From NCBI GenBank assembly GCA_030685235.1, contig MU839205.1:62001-126000 (forward strand): a DNA stretch of 64,000 bases, in the 5' to 3' direction. A program made the position numbers and the translations under genes. Source of the stretch: Copromyces sp. CBS 386.78. Lineage: Eukaryota; Ascomycota; Sordariomycetes; Sordariales; Sordariaceae. Position 1 is the first letter of the stretch. Each line of letters starts with the position of its first letter. Below, piece after piece: positions 45,661 through 57,361 of the stretch. The notes under the pieces are model-generated. The model was not told the DNA's origin, ran no database searches, and saw nothing but the letters and a program-made list of their open reading frames with translations.

Positions 45661-46709
45661 TTTTATAATACTTATATTAATTTTTTTTAAAACGTACGTA
45701 AACGCCTAATTACAGACGGTCTCCCGTACCACCTTAATATCCTTCTTCGCTATTAGAACATAAAGGTCGAAAATTATTAGTGTAAAGGATATTATAAAAT
45801 ATTTTTAACTAATTGTCTTTCCACTCCCATTTTCAACTTTAATAGAAGAAATATTAATATTAATTCCCCAATAATAATTAATAGCCCTATCGGCCCCCTT
45901 CCAACTAATAAAGCTTAAGTTTAATAGCGCTATAAAATTATTAAAAATTAAGAATTCATATTTAATATATTCTACGAATTCTTCGTCCGCGAAGAACGTT
46001 AATTAATTATTTCAGCATCGCCTTCGTAATTAAATAACTATTATAAATAATATAATTTAATTCCTCCTCTTCCTATTTCTCCCGTACTCTCTTATTTTAA
46101 TATTATAATCGAATATATTTACAAATATTATACGAATTTATTATACTACTCTCTTTCTAATTTAATTATTAAACGATATTTATTTAATTTATTAAACTAT
46201 AATACTTATAAAAGGATTCTCTTAGTTCTGGCTCTATTATCCAAAAAGAAGAATTTAAAACTCTTCTTTCGTTTATAGTTAATCGGTTACTATTATTTAA
46301 TAACCAATTATCCATAAATAATTTAAAATAGTATACGCAAAAATTTCTTTACCTATTTTATAAAAATAAATTAATATTATAATATTCGGAATTTTCTTTC
46401 AAAGGAAAAAGAATTAGAAATTTATAATTTCCGTCCTTACTTAAATAAAAAGGGGATTTTTCGCTTTAAATAGTAAATATTATTTGTTATTGTTTTCTAA
46501 TTATTAAACTTCCTTCCTTTTTTATTTCGTACTAATTATATACCGTTTTATAATATTATTACTAAATTTCGGGTTAAAATCGGCGATAGTAAGTTTATAC
46601 TATCGGCCTAATTTAATTACTATTACTATTAATTAATAATTATAATAAACGACGCCGAAACCGGAAACGCCGATTTCTGGTCAGGAAGTGCTCTAAAACG
46701 AAAACCGAC

Positions 46710-48726
46710 AACGGCAATCGACTCAGGAGTGTCATTTACCCCCTTCGCGATATCCTACGACGACTATAGCGATGGCGTTGAACCGTTGCTACCGATAATA
46801 ATTAACGGAGGTACGAATAGGTTTGAAAATAGCGTTTACAACCCCTTCGGAAGTATTTTAGGATATAACGACTTTAATACTATATTTACTATAAAGATTT
46901 TAGAGAAGATAAAGGAAAATAATAAAATTATAAAGAAATTTATTACTATAGTAAATAAAATTATAGACTATATTACTATAACAATTAACGATTATCGTTA
47001 GGTTTGAAAGTTCCTTTTCGAATTTACAAAAACTTTTATAAAGAAAAATAGGTTTAAAATACTTAAGGTAAATAAGGCCGCCGAGGCCTAATTTATTACT
47101 AGGAAGGATTTTGACGATTTAAAGAAGTTTATTTTAAAGGAAATAAAGAAGGATATTTAAGAGGTGTTAAAAAATAGGTTAATATTATTCGGAAGTCGCT
47201 AGATAGGGTTAATACTATTTTTTATTATTTATTTATTATTATTATTAAAAAGTTTATCCCTTTTAATTACGAATATTAGTTTATTATTAAAGGGGTTTAA
47301 ATTGCTATTAAATTTATTATACGTTTAAATAATAATATAAAGTAGGCCGTTAAGAATAATTTAAAGGAGAACTTATATAGGGTAATCCGTATAATTATTA
47401 AAATAGTAACGAACGGAGATTATATAATTATTTTTAATAAATTAATTAGGGATTAGTATTGGAAGTATTAAATTTAAGTTAAAAAGGTTTTTAGAAAAGA
47501 GGCCGTTGTATTTTTAAATACTATAATTATTTTAATTAAGGGAGTCCTGTAGGTTAGTATTAATATAAAATAATTCGAGTCGGTTATATAAGAAATAAGG
47601 GAGAAGAATAAGGAGGCGGAATTATTTAGGCTAAATTTTAAAAGAGATACGAAGGGGAGGAGAGAAGAATATTTTTAGTAGAAATTGCGATTACGAGGGC
47701 TATAATCTTCTTTTAAGACAATTCTTTTTTTTAAGATAGTAGTATATATATATGCGAATTATTCTAAATTATAGTTTCCGCCTAATAATATTTTAAATAT
47801 TAGTATTTTAAATATATAGTGAAATTGTATTATTAAGAGGACGCTTATAATTATTATAGTAAAATTAAATACGAAGGGCCGCGTATAGGAGAAAAAAATT
47901 ACCCTTCGAATAAAAATAATTCTTTAATATTTTATAAATTATATAGGAAATTAGGGTATTTTACCTTCGATAAAAAGTAATACCCGTTTGTAAGAGCGGT
48001 TTATACGAAGGTATTAATTAATTATATTAAAAAGCTTTATAATTTTACTATTTATAAGGGACCGGTTAAATTAGTATTAAAATTAATAATAGAGATGGAG
48101 GAAAATATTATAATCCTTAACGCCCTCTTTAATTCCCGTTTAATTACAATTTTAGAAAGATTATTTATAGGAAGAGGAAAAAGAAACTATTTTAAAGAGA
48201 AACTCTATCTGCACGGGGTAAAAACTCTATCTGCACGGGGATCCACTTTGTGTTTTTTTTAGGTATAACTTTGTCAAACTATGGTGTATGAAATCAAGAA
48301 TAGTACCAAATTACTCATCGATTTTTGGCGGATTTTTAGACGTATGTACCGACTTTGTAGCCCCCTTATAGCCTTAGGCGTTATCGAAATCCTACTTTCC
48401 TAGAATTTTGGACTTTTAATATTTTTAAATATTTATTTATAATCGCTTCTTTCCCTAGGGTTTTCTCAAGCTACAAGGTGTATACGCTATTTATGAGGGT
48501 ACTGCCAGGTAGAGAAAAAAATAAGGAAAAATTTGATATACTTTTTGCCTTGTTTTCATACCTCCTAGTGCTCTAAAAAGGACATTCAAAGTCACTTTTT
48601 CTTCCCCGTGCAGATAGAGTTTTTACCCCGTGCAGATAGAGTTTCTCATTTTAAAAAGATTAGAAGCGGCTTTCGGTTAAAATTTATAGGTATAGGTTTA
48701 ATAGATATTTATACCCGCTTTTAGAA
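46710..48726 (+). pseudogene. LINE C ORF1 remnant
   Basis: Opens with an uninterrupted stretch 46729-47001 containing SYDDYSDGVEPLLPI and NSVYNPFGSILGYND. It continues through stops to KLGYFTFDKK-like sequence (47950-47980). ORF1 is interrupted by the 451-bp element (48197-48647) and its last codons lie at 48648-48726. The start codon is unclear: this copy has GTG at 46729, and LINE A has ATG at the SYDDY position. Confidence 0.75.
48197..48647. mobile_element. 451-bp bipartite-TIR element in LINE C
   Basis: A perfect 8-bp duplication ATTTTAAA (48189-48196 and 48648-48655). Ends GAGAAACTCTATCTGCACGG, with a second copy ACTCTATCTGCACGGGGATC directly behind, and the exact inverse at the right. 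Internal GGTATAACTTTGTC and GTATGAAATCAAGAATAGTA. Hardly RIPed, whereas the related copy around Copia (26144) is heavily RIPed. Confidence 0.9.
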
Positions 48727-48799
48727 TATAAGCGATTATACCCGTATTAGTTTTATTATTATTATACTTTTAATTACTATTATTATTTTTAAAGAAATA

Positions 48800-51700
48800 A
48801 TACCCCTTTAGCCCGTTATTAAATTAGAAAGAAACTTCTTATAAGGTAATTAATAATTTAATTAAAAATATTCTATTAGAATGTGGGGAAATCGTACGAG
48901 AGAAGGAAAATATTATTTAAGTAGGAAGAGACTTACGATATTATAGTAATTTAAAAATTGGGTAAGAATTTGAATAAGGATATTTATTAGCTAATGGGCG
49001 GTAAATATTATAGTATTAATTATTTAAAGAAAGGTAGAATGGTAATTTATATAAATAAGAAGTAGAATTTAAAGGATTTAGATTTTTAGGTTGGGAAGGA
49101 TTAGGTTGCGGCAATATTAAAAAATTTATAAGAACCAATAATTATTTATTTTATTTATTTTTCTATTTTTTTTTAAAGTACGTTAGAATATTAATAGGGG
49201 TTTCCCCTCTTTAAATTCTTGGAAGAAAAACTCCCGGCCGGCTAATATATAATTATAAAAGATTATAATTTCTATTACTTTAATTGGGATTTAGAGAATA
49301 GGATTAATTTAAGCGTTATAAAGTTATTTATATAGGTACGGCGATATATAATAATAATAATAATTTTATTCCCTATATTACTTATTTATAGCGCTTTATT
49401 GGTATAGGGTACTTCTCCTAATTCTCTAGAGGAAACCGTACGGCGATAAGCGCCGTCGGATGAAAACTGCTAGCTCCTTTCGGTTACGAATAAATCGCGC
49501 CTACTCTATTTCGATTCTATTTATAGCGGTACTTACTTACCGCTTTAATAAATAAGTATAAGTACGGCGATAGAAATTTAATTTTATTACTTTTTATAAA
49601 GAATTAATAAAATTTAGAAATATAATTAAAGGAGAGAAAGACGGAATATTTAATTATATATAAATTTTATAAGGTATTGAAGCTAAATATTAGGGAATAT
49701 AACGGTATAAGTAAATAGGTTTAAATTATTACCTTTAAAAAGTTTAAATTTAAATAAGAAAAAGAAATAGGAAAATAGAAGTAGAAGAAGGGTTTAATTA
49801 GAATTTAATAGATGTAGAAAAGGTATAAAAAGTGGTAGAAAAACGAATGTTAGTTTTAAAAGGGATTAAAATAGTAGAAGAATTTAAATTAGGATTTAAT
49901 AAATTTAATAGTAAATTCGTTAGTATTATAGAAGAATTCGTCCTATATTAAATAAAAGGTCGGGGAAGATAATTAGATTAATAGAATTTAAAATATAAAA
50001 CGGTAATAAAGGAAGTACGGCGGAAATAATAAATATAATTTAAGAATTAAATACTTTTAAATTAAAAAGAATTTATAGAAGCGGCGATAAAAAAGAAGAA
50101 ATTTATTATAAAGATTTAAAAAGCGAAGTAACGTAATTATATTATAAATACGTTAAAAGACCTAAATAAGTTTTAGTTATTAGAAAGGTAAGTTAAAATA
50201 TAAAATTATTATTTAATAAATCTGCTAAAATTATTACCCTTTAAATAAAATAAGTAGGCGAACGAAGTCGAAGATTATAGTAGTAAGGTAAATATTTTTA
50301 CTAATTATTTTTTCCCGAAAATAGAAGTCTTAACAAGCTATTTACTAAATTAAATATAATTATTAAATAATAATATTTTAATATTTATTAATAATTTAGT
50401 TACCGAAGAGGATATTCGGGAAATCCTTTTACAAATAGTATTAAATAAGGTATTAAGTATTGATTAATTCTTAAATAAATTTTTGAAAATATATAAGGAA
50501 TTATTTAAATAGGCGATAGTAATTTTTATTATAGCGAGCTTCTAGTTTAGATATTTCCCTTAATAATTTAAAAATACGAAAGTAGTTATTTTTAAAAATT
50601 TGGAAAAAGTACCGAATAAGAAAATTAGCCGGGGTATAAAAGCTTATATTATTTTTGAATAACATTAGAAAGATTTTTAAAACTTTTATAGTAAAGAGCT
50701 TAATATAGGTAGTAGAAGAATATAATTTCTTCTCGGAGGGCTAAATAAGTAATTAAGTAAGTTATTCAATTAAATTCGCCATTCGAATAATTATTAATAC
50801 GGTCTATATAATATAGAAATTTAAGGCCGTAATATTTTTTATACTCTTCGATTTGAAGGGCGTATTTAATAGAATTAATTATAAGTAATTCTTATATATA
50901 TTATAAGAAATATAATTCTTAAAATAGATTTTCTAATAGGTTAATAATTTTATTATTAGGAGAAAAAGTTTTCTTTTCTTCGACGACGAAACTACTTAAC
51001 TTTATAATATTATAGTAAGCGTATTATAAAGTTCCCTTTTCTTATTAATCCTTTTTATTATTTTTATTACTTTATTATATTACAAGTTAATTATTATTTA
51101 AAATACGATTATTATTAGTTTCGCCGACGATATTAATATTATTACGGTAATTAAAATTATTAAAGAAAATTATTAAACGTTTTAAACGGTATAAGATATT
51201 TATTCGGGTTAAGTAATTAAAAGAAAGATAGAATTTAAAGTAAGTAAAATAGAATTTATATATTTTATACGGACGAGGGAATTAAAAATAGAAATTTTCT
51301 AACTCGGGGGAATTATATTTAAATTAATAGAATTAATAAAATTCCTTAGGGTTTAATTAGATTAGAAATTTAATTACTAAATATATACAAAAGTAGTAAA
51401 AAAAAAAATAACTACGTAAACGAATATACTAATACGATTAGTAGTAAAAATTTAAGGTTATTCTTTTACATAAGCAAAGGAGATTTATATTAAATATGTT
51501 TAGAATACAATTATATATAGAGTATTAATTTACTATAAGCCGACTAAAATTTATAATAAATTATAAGGGATAGCGATTAAACTAGTTAAATATTAAATTA
51601 AATATTTAAAAATTATTACTAAGGCGTATAAAACTACGTTAGTAAGGAACTTAAAGACGGAAACTTTTTATCCGCCGTTCGACTTTTATTTTAATAAGTA

Positions 51701-52560
51701 AGTTAAAACCTTCGAAAAAAAGTTTACTTATACAAATTAAATAAAATTCGTCCGAAGGATTATAATTTAGGTAGTTAATTATATTTAGGTAAGGAAAGTA
51801 AGAAGTTAGCTACTTACCGATAAATTAAAAAGCAATACTATTAAAATTAAATAGGTTAAAGAATAGGTATTAATAGAGAAATTTCTAATAATCGTAGTAG
51901 GTCCGTTTTCAATAATAGGGGCGCTACTATTCCTATTATAAATATTAGAACTAACTATTATAGATTATAAAAGGTAATTAGAAGAAATAATAATAAAAAA
52001 GTAGGTATTGTACTATAATTATTAATTAGTAGTAGTAGTAATTAAATTAGGCCGATAATACGAATTTACTATCGCCAATTTCAACTTAAAATTTAATAAT
52101 AATACTATAAAATAGTATATAGTTAATACAAAATAAAAAAGGGAAGAAGCTTAATAATTAGAGGACGACGATAAATTATATTTATTATTTAAAGTAAAAA
52201 ATTCCCTTTTTATTTAAATAAGGACGGAAATTATAAGTTTCCAATCTTTCCTTTTCCAAAAGAAGGTTTTAAATATTATAATATTAATTTATTTTTACAA
52301 AGTAAATGAAGAAATTTTTATATATATCGTCTTAAATTATTTATAAATAGCCGATTATTAAATAACGGTAACCAATTAGCCGTAGACGAAAGAAGGATTT
52401 TAAATTTATTTGGACGATAGAATCCGAATTAAAAGAATCCTTTCGTAAGTATTATAATTTAATAAATTGAATAAGTACCGTTGAATAATTAAATTAGAAG
52501 GAGAGTAGTACAATAAATTTACGTAGTATTTATAAGTATATTCGATTTTAATATTAGAAT
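48800..52560 (+). pseudogene. LINE C ORF2 remnant (endonuclease, RT, C-terminal region)
   Basis: The endonuclease region (about 48880-49780) is split by a 210-bp LINE stub. Reverse transcriptase contains FDLKGVFNRINYK (about 50849), FFDDETT-like sequence and an intact FADD box at 51120-51131 within SFADDINIITV. The C-terminal region near 52200-52500 keeps the ETF.YIVLNYL and LNEYYL-like segments of LINE A. Stops mark former Trp/Gln. Confidence 0.8.
49347..49556 (-). mobile_element. 210-bp 5'-truncated LINE insertion (family of LINE A)
   Basis: Matches the 3'-most 200 bp of LINE A/B (minus orientation) with an ATAATAATAATAAT tail at its left. Flanked by a 16-bp duplication TATARGTACGGCGATA (49331-49346 and 49557-49572; one G/A difference). 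It is a typical dead-on-arrival product of target-primed reverse transcription. Confidence 0.9.
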
Positions 52561-52624
52561 AAGAAAATATAAGAGAAATAGGAAGAGGAAGAATTAGATT
52601 ATACTAATTATAATATTTATTTAA

Positions 52625-53296
52625 GAGGATGTCTATTCGTACTATTGACATCGTCTTCTGAGATTGTACCCTACCCACCCCCGACCACTAGAAGTATTTT
52701 TTCGAAATTTTCGCTAAGATTCCCCGCAAAATCCAATCATTATATTCTTTTGTAACCTAATATTAAACGGCTGTACACGGTACCAAATTCGTACCTAAAT
52801 ATATAGATTTATAATATACTTTATAGCGCGGTCGTATATTATTCGTCGCTTAATTAAGCGACTATTAACAATTATTATAGCTATTAGCAATTGTTATAAT
52901 TATTAACAATTATTACAACTATTAGCGATTATTACGGCTATTAGCAATTATTACGGCTATTAGTAATTATTACGGCTATTAGTAATTATTACGGCTATTA
53001 ATAATTATTATAGCGGCTATTAATAATTATTATAGTTATTAATAATTATTACGGCTATTAATAATTATTATAGCGGCTATTAACGATTATTATAATTATT
53101 AATAACTATTATAGCGGCTATTAGCGATATATATACTATATAGGGCTTAGAATATATAATGGGCTATAATTTGGGAGCTTAGCGGTCGTAGTACGAGGGG
53201 GACTAGTGCGGGGACGCTAGGGTTAAGGATGGGTATAGGGAAAAAAGTGGGGTACAGTCTCAGAAGACGATATTAATAGTACGAATAGACATCCTC
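52625..53296. mobile_element. 672-bp bipartite-TIR element with minisatellite core, copy 2
   Basis: A perfect 8-bp duplication TTATTTAA (52617-52624 and 53297-53304). The same length as the copy at 44989 and collinear throughout; its ends GAGGATGTCTATTCGTACTA are unmutated. RIPed minisatellite at 52858-53130. Confidence 0.9.
52858..53130. repeat. RIPed 19-bp minisatellite
   Basis: Units like CTATTAGTAATTATTACGG, with 21-22 bp variants containing ATAGCGG, in the core of the element at 52625. Confidence 0.8.
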
Positions 53297-53304
53297 TTAT
53301 TTAA

Positions 53305-53791
53305 TTATAAAAGTAGTACCGAAGTAATTAACTAATATTCTTCGCGGGTAAGGAATTTATAGAGTATATTAAATATTAATTTTTAGTTTTTAATAATTTT
53401 ATAGCGCTATTAAATTTAATTTTCGTTAGCGGAGGGGGGGTTAATAGGGTTATTAACTATTATTAGTAAATTAATATTAATATTTCTTCTATTAAAATTA
53501 AAAATAGGAATAGAAGGGCAATCGGTTAAAAATATTTTGCAATATCCTTTATATTAATAATTTTCGACCTTTATATTCTAATAGTAAGGAAAAATATTAG
53601 GGTTATACAGGAGATTATCTATAATTAAACGTTTATATACATTTTTAAAGAAATCGATATAAATATTATAAAAATAACGATTTAAGCGATTAAAATTATT
53701 TTAGGAATAGGATAAAATAATAATTGTAATTTAAATAGCATTATATTTATTATAATAATTTAATAGAATATTTAATATATATTTTTTATTA
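53305..53791 (+). other. LINE C 3' region, piece left of L2
   Basis: Continues LINE C after the 672-bp element, collinear with LINE A about 10920-10420 (inverse). It ends in the L2 target TATATTTTTTATTA. No domain recognised. Confidence 0.65.
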
Positions 53792-53804
53792 TTATTATTA
53801 TTGG

Positions 53805-54390
53805 TCTTATACACGCTAACTATTGTCTAGTCTACCCAGTGGGCATGCGGTGCTGCTTCCATTCGTAGTCAGGGGGAAAAACCGTACCTTGCGGCCGGGT
53901 GAAAACCCCTTACTTCGCTATCGCGACGGTCGCGCTGTAGCGCCGCTACCTTCTTTGTTTGTCTCCCTCTCTGGATGGCCTTATTGCCCTCTAGAAGCCG
54001 TAATTATAAATTCCCGCCGTATGGTCCCTCCGGCCCCCTACCCCCTTTCTATCTCCCCTTCCACCCTAACTGACAGACCTAGACGGTCGTATGCCTATGA
54101 TATTATCCCTTGCCATTCCCCTTTTCTGCCATTCGTTACCGCCTATAGCCGCGCTAAGGCGCGCTATTTTATCCCGACTCAATCGTATATAGTCATAGCG
54201 CCCCGCGCCTGCCTTATGGGTTCCTGCCTATCGCTCTTCTTCCTTTTCAAACCTTCCCTCTTTCCTCCCTTTTGCGCCTTCCAGTTTCCTTGCCGCCGTC
54301 CGCCCGCAGTCTTGGAAGTGGACGGCGTTGTTTTGGTGTCGCTACGCCTTCGTGGTGGTTCCGGTTGGTAGCCTCCTGTGGTTTTTCTCT
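53805..54390 (-). other. L2 3' untranslated region
   Basis: Between the ORF2 end and the AAT tail. Normal CpA content, no RIP. The open frames on both strands here (for example 53823-54371 on the plus strand) follow from GC content and have no domain, so I do not call genes. Confidence 0.6.
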
Positions 54391-54392
54391 AT

Positions 54393-56343
54393 GTCCGGGT
54401 ATGATGGTTTGGGGGGTAGATAGGTGTACTCCTATATTCGTTCTCCAATAATTATTCAACGTTTCCTAGTGCCTCCTCTATTTCCTTTGCTTGTTCGAGC
54501 TTTACCGCTAGTCGGTACTCCTACAATTTGCCTAACTGCAAGGCCTAGCGAAGGATTTTGTCTGTACCTTATACGTCTTCGAATTAGTCGTAAAGTTATT
54601 CGATATTTGTAGGCTACAATAGGTCTTTCAACCTTATATCTTCTATTTCTATATAATTTAGTACAATATATTCGAACGTTTCCTTTTCTAACCCGTACCG
54701 GCAATAAGGTATAAAAATGTCCGGCACCCTTCTTTCGAATAAGAAAGCCCTAAGGCCGATCTTCCCCGTCCTAACTTAGATTAGGAGGGAGTTTATTACT
54801 TTAGAAAAATAATACGGCGCTATATTATCGTCCGTATTAGGCTAAATGTAGTACCGTAGGGTAGTTCTATCGAACCTCGCCCGTACTTCGGCGGCATTCA
54901 ATTTCTTCCTCTTTTTTATAGCCTCCGCTACCTTAACGTACTACTTCGTAACCTATTCTCTTTTAATAGCCGTCTCTAGCTACCTTTCTCTTTTGCCCGG
55001 CGTAGGCTCCTTAGCCTCCCCTTGCGGTATAACGGATGGGGCTTAGCGTTGGGCCTATCCTACCTTCGCTTTACTATTAATTAGTGGCGGCTATAGTAGT
55101 CTCCTTCTTCTACCCATTCGGAGCTTTGCCGCAATTTTTTCGGGCGTTCCCCTTACGAAGGTTACCGCCGGGGACCTATTAAACCGGTCTTCGAACGCCC
55201 TTACCTTTTTATTGAAATAGAGGTCGAGCGGTGGGTAAAAGGTTTCTATTTCGATATTAAACGTCAATACTAACTTATATACCCTAAATACTACCCTAAG
55301 GTAATTCGTTTATATTATTACGAATAATTTTGCGAACCTTTTAAATTCCCCTAGCGGCTCCGTAGGGGTATAGTACGTCGACGCCCCGTAGGCTATAATT
55401 ATGCGGATTACCTTTATATATACCTCCTTCGCTCTAACTAGGTTATAGCCCTACGTCTTCGCCGCAATACGAATAAGTATAAAAATCTAGGTTAATATCT
55501 TCTTTTTAACCGTTTGGAAATAGGTATAGTAAATTAGTTTATAGTTTAATTATATTCCGAGGAACCTCGCCGACTCCGTAGGGGCTAACTAGTAGTCCCC
55601 GAGTACAACTGTTTCGGCCTTCGGTGCCCGGGTTTTAGTAAAGTGGATAAGTTCGGACTTACTAGCCTCGAATTCTATACCCCTCTCTTCCGCCTAGGTG
55701 TAGTATATCCGCTATGCTTCTTAAAGCTTCCTATAGTTGTCTTCCATTAACTTCGAAAAGGCTAGGATATTGGTATCGTCTATAAAGCTTACCGTTACCG
55801 TCCCTCTTAACTCCTTTAACGCCTTGTACAACGTGGCAATAAAGATAAGGAAGAGGATAGGTAATAAGGGGGAGCTTTAAAATACCCCGGCGGGTATCTT
55901 AAATTCCCGTAATAATTTCCCGTCGAAGAATAGACTTCCCTAACGGTCCGTTAAGAAGTTTTCGACCTAGCAGAGTAACTAATGTAGCAACCCCTTCTTC
56001 TATAGGGTATAGAAGAGCTACCGGTAGTTTACCCTATCGAACGCCCCTTTAAGATCTAAGAGTAGTAGTGAAATTACCGCTCCTAGCTCCTACGCCGTAT
56101 ATACCGTATCGGTGACGATACGGACCGCAAATTCCGTCGACCTTCCCTTCCTATTTCCTATCTACCCATCCGGCAGGAGCCCGTACTCCTCCGCCGTTTG
56201 GGCGAGTCTCTCCGCCACGATTGCCTCCAACACCTTCCCCACGCAGCTCAAGAGTGCGATAGGGCGCCACGCGCCCGCCGTCTTCTGCTATGCTGCTGTC
56301 TTGCCAGGTTTCTTCAATACGACTACCTTCGCGTGGCGCCACC
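54393..56343 (-). pseudogene. L2 ORF2 remnant (reverse transcriptase and C-terminal Cys/His region)
   Basis: Minus strand. WRPIALLSCVGKVLEAIVAE (56260-56200), GNRKGRSTEFAVRIVTDTVY (56150-56090), LLLLDLKGAFDRVNYR (56060-56010), FFDGKLLREFKIPAGV (55930-55880) and VSFIDDTNILAFSK (55790-55750; FADD box as FIDD) follow the RT order of Tad-like LINEs. GIEFEASKSELIHFTKTRAP and VINSLLI..RTGKIGLRAFL come after. The C-terminus carries YCRYG.EKETFEHIVLNC (54700-54640). The 5' end of ORF2 and ORF1 are absent. Stops occur only in the central part; the first 150 bp are undamaged. Confidence 0.88.
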
Positions 56344-57345
56344 TATATTTTTTATTAATAATAGGATAAATAGTATTTTACTTACTAGCGTTTTAAAGAA
56401 TATTAGAAAAGAAAACGAAAAGAAGATTGCGGGAGGAAATTTATTTTTAATATTAATATAGTAAATATACTTTGCGAAGAATATACGGAATATAATTATA
56501 TTAAAGGACGGAGTATTATAAATATAATTAGTAAATTTTAAGTTATAATAGAAGTAAAGAATACGATAGATAATACTAATTAATATAATTAATAGGGAGG
56601 AGGGGAGGTAAGTATAAGGATAAAGAGGATTTATTAGCCGGTGGGAAGGTTGAAAACAGGGTTAGAAATTAATATTCGGATAAAGGTTTAAAATTTAAAC
56701 ATTAGAAAAGAGGGGAATATAAGGGAATAAAGGAATTTAGGGGACGGGGAATTTATTATATAAACGAAGTTAATATTACATTTAGTAGTATTATAATTAA
56801 TACGAATTGCGAAGTTTAGGAGGTTAAATATATAATTAGGAAAATAGTTAGGAATATAGTTAATAGAAGAAGATATTATTTTCAAAGTTAATTAAATAAA
56901 GAAGAAAAGGAAATTCGAAAAATAGCGGCGGGGAAGAATTTTTATAAAGGAAAAGAAGGGGCTTTTACGCTTATACAAATTTTAGTAGAATTGTAGGAAT
57001 TTGGGGGATAACGATAAAGTAGGAGTAAAGGTAAATAATAAGGAAAGGACGATTATTATAGGCGGTTTAGGAGGAAGGAGCGGTATACAAAAGTAGTATT
57101 TCGATTATTTTAGTATTGGATTAAAGGTAGTAGAAGGGAAGTAGTTTATTTATTAAAGTAGTAAGTAAATATTGTTATAGATAGAATCGAGATGGAGTAG
57201 GCGCGATTTATTCGCGATTAAAAGGAGTTAGCGGTTTTTATCCGACGGCGTTTATCGCTGTACAATTTCTTCTAGAGAACTAAGAGAAGTACCCTATATT
57301 AATAAGGCGCTATAGATAAGTAGTTTAGGGATTAAGACTATTATT
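56344..57345 (+). other. LINE C 3' region, piece right of L2
   Basis: Inverse of LINE A 10420-9013 (without its insertion) and of LINE B 44870-42696. It ends with GGCGCTATAGATAAG..TTAAGACTATTATTATT and the target duplication. No coding. Confidence 0.75.
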
Positions 57346-57361
57346 ATTAATAATTATAATA

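Larger units (their letters stand above)
53792..56343 (-). mobile_element. LINE L2, 5'-truncated, second LINE family
   Basis: A perfect 14-bp duplication TATATTTTTTATTA (53778-53791 and 56344-56357). The 3' tail on the minus strand is AATAATAATAATAA after GTGTATAAGACC. It contains the RT and C-terminal part of ORF2 and a roughly 600-bp GC-rich 3' UTR. It is richer in GC than LINEs A-F and is not the same family, though the protein is related. Confidence 0.9.
46648..57345 (+). mobile_element. LINE C, near full length, with four nested insertions
   Basis: The 5' end AAACGACGCCGAAACCGG is at 46648. The 3' end lies at about 57345 after CTATTATTATTA, followed by the second copy of the target TTAATAATTATAATA. 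It contains 48197-48647, 49347-49556, 52625-53296 and 53792-56343. Removing these leaves about 6.8 kb, equal to LINE A without its insertion. Sequence across the L2 insertion (53777 to 56358) is continuous with LINE A. Confidence 0.88.

Noticed and set aside
53823..54371. 182-codon open frame on the plus strand
   Set aside because: It lies antisense in the GC-rich 3' UTR of LINE L2 and has no recognisable domain; open because the segment is GC-rich and un-RIPed.
54247..54704. Overlapping short frames on both strands
   Set aside because: They overlap the end of L2 ORF2 in other frames; the correct minus frame carries the EKETFEHIVLNC motif instead.
56112..56461. Three overlapping frames around the L2 break
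   Set aside because: Shadows of the L2 reverse transcriptase on the minus strand; two run across the L2/LINE C junction.
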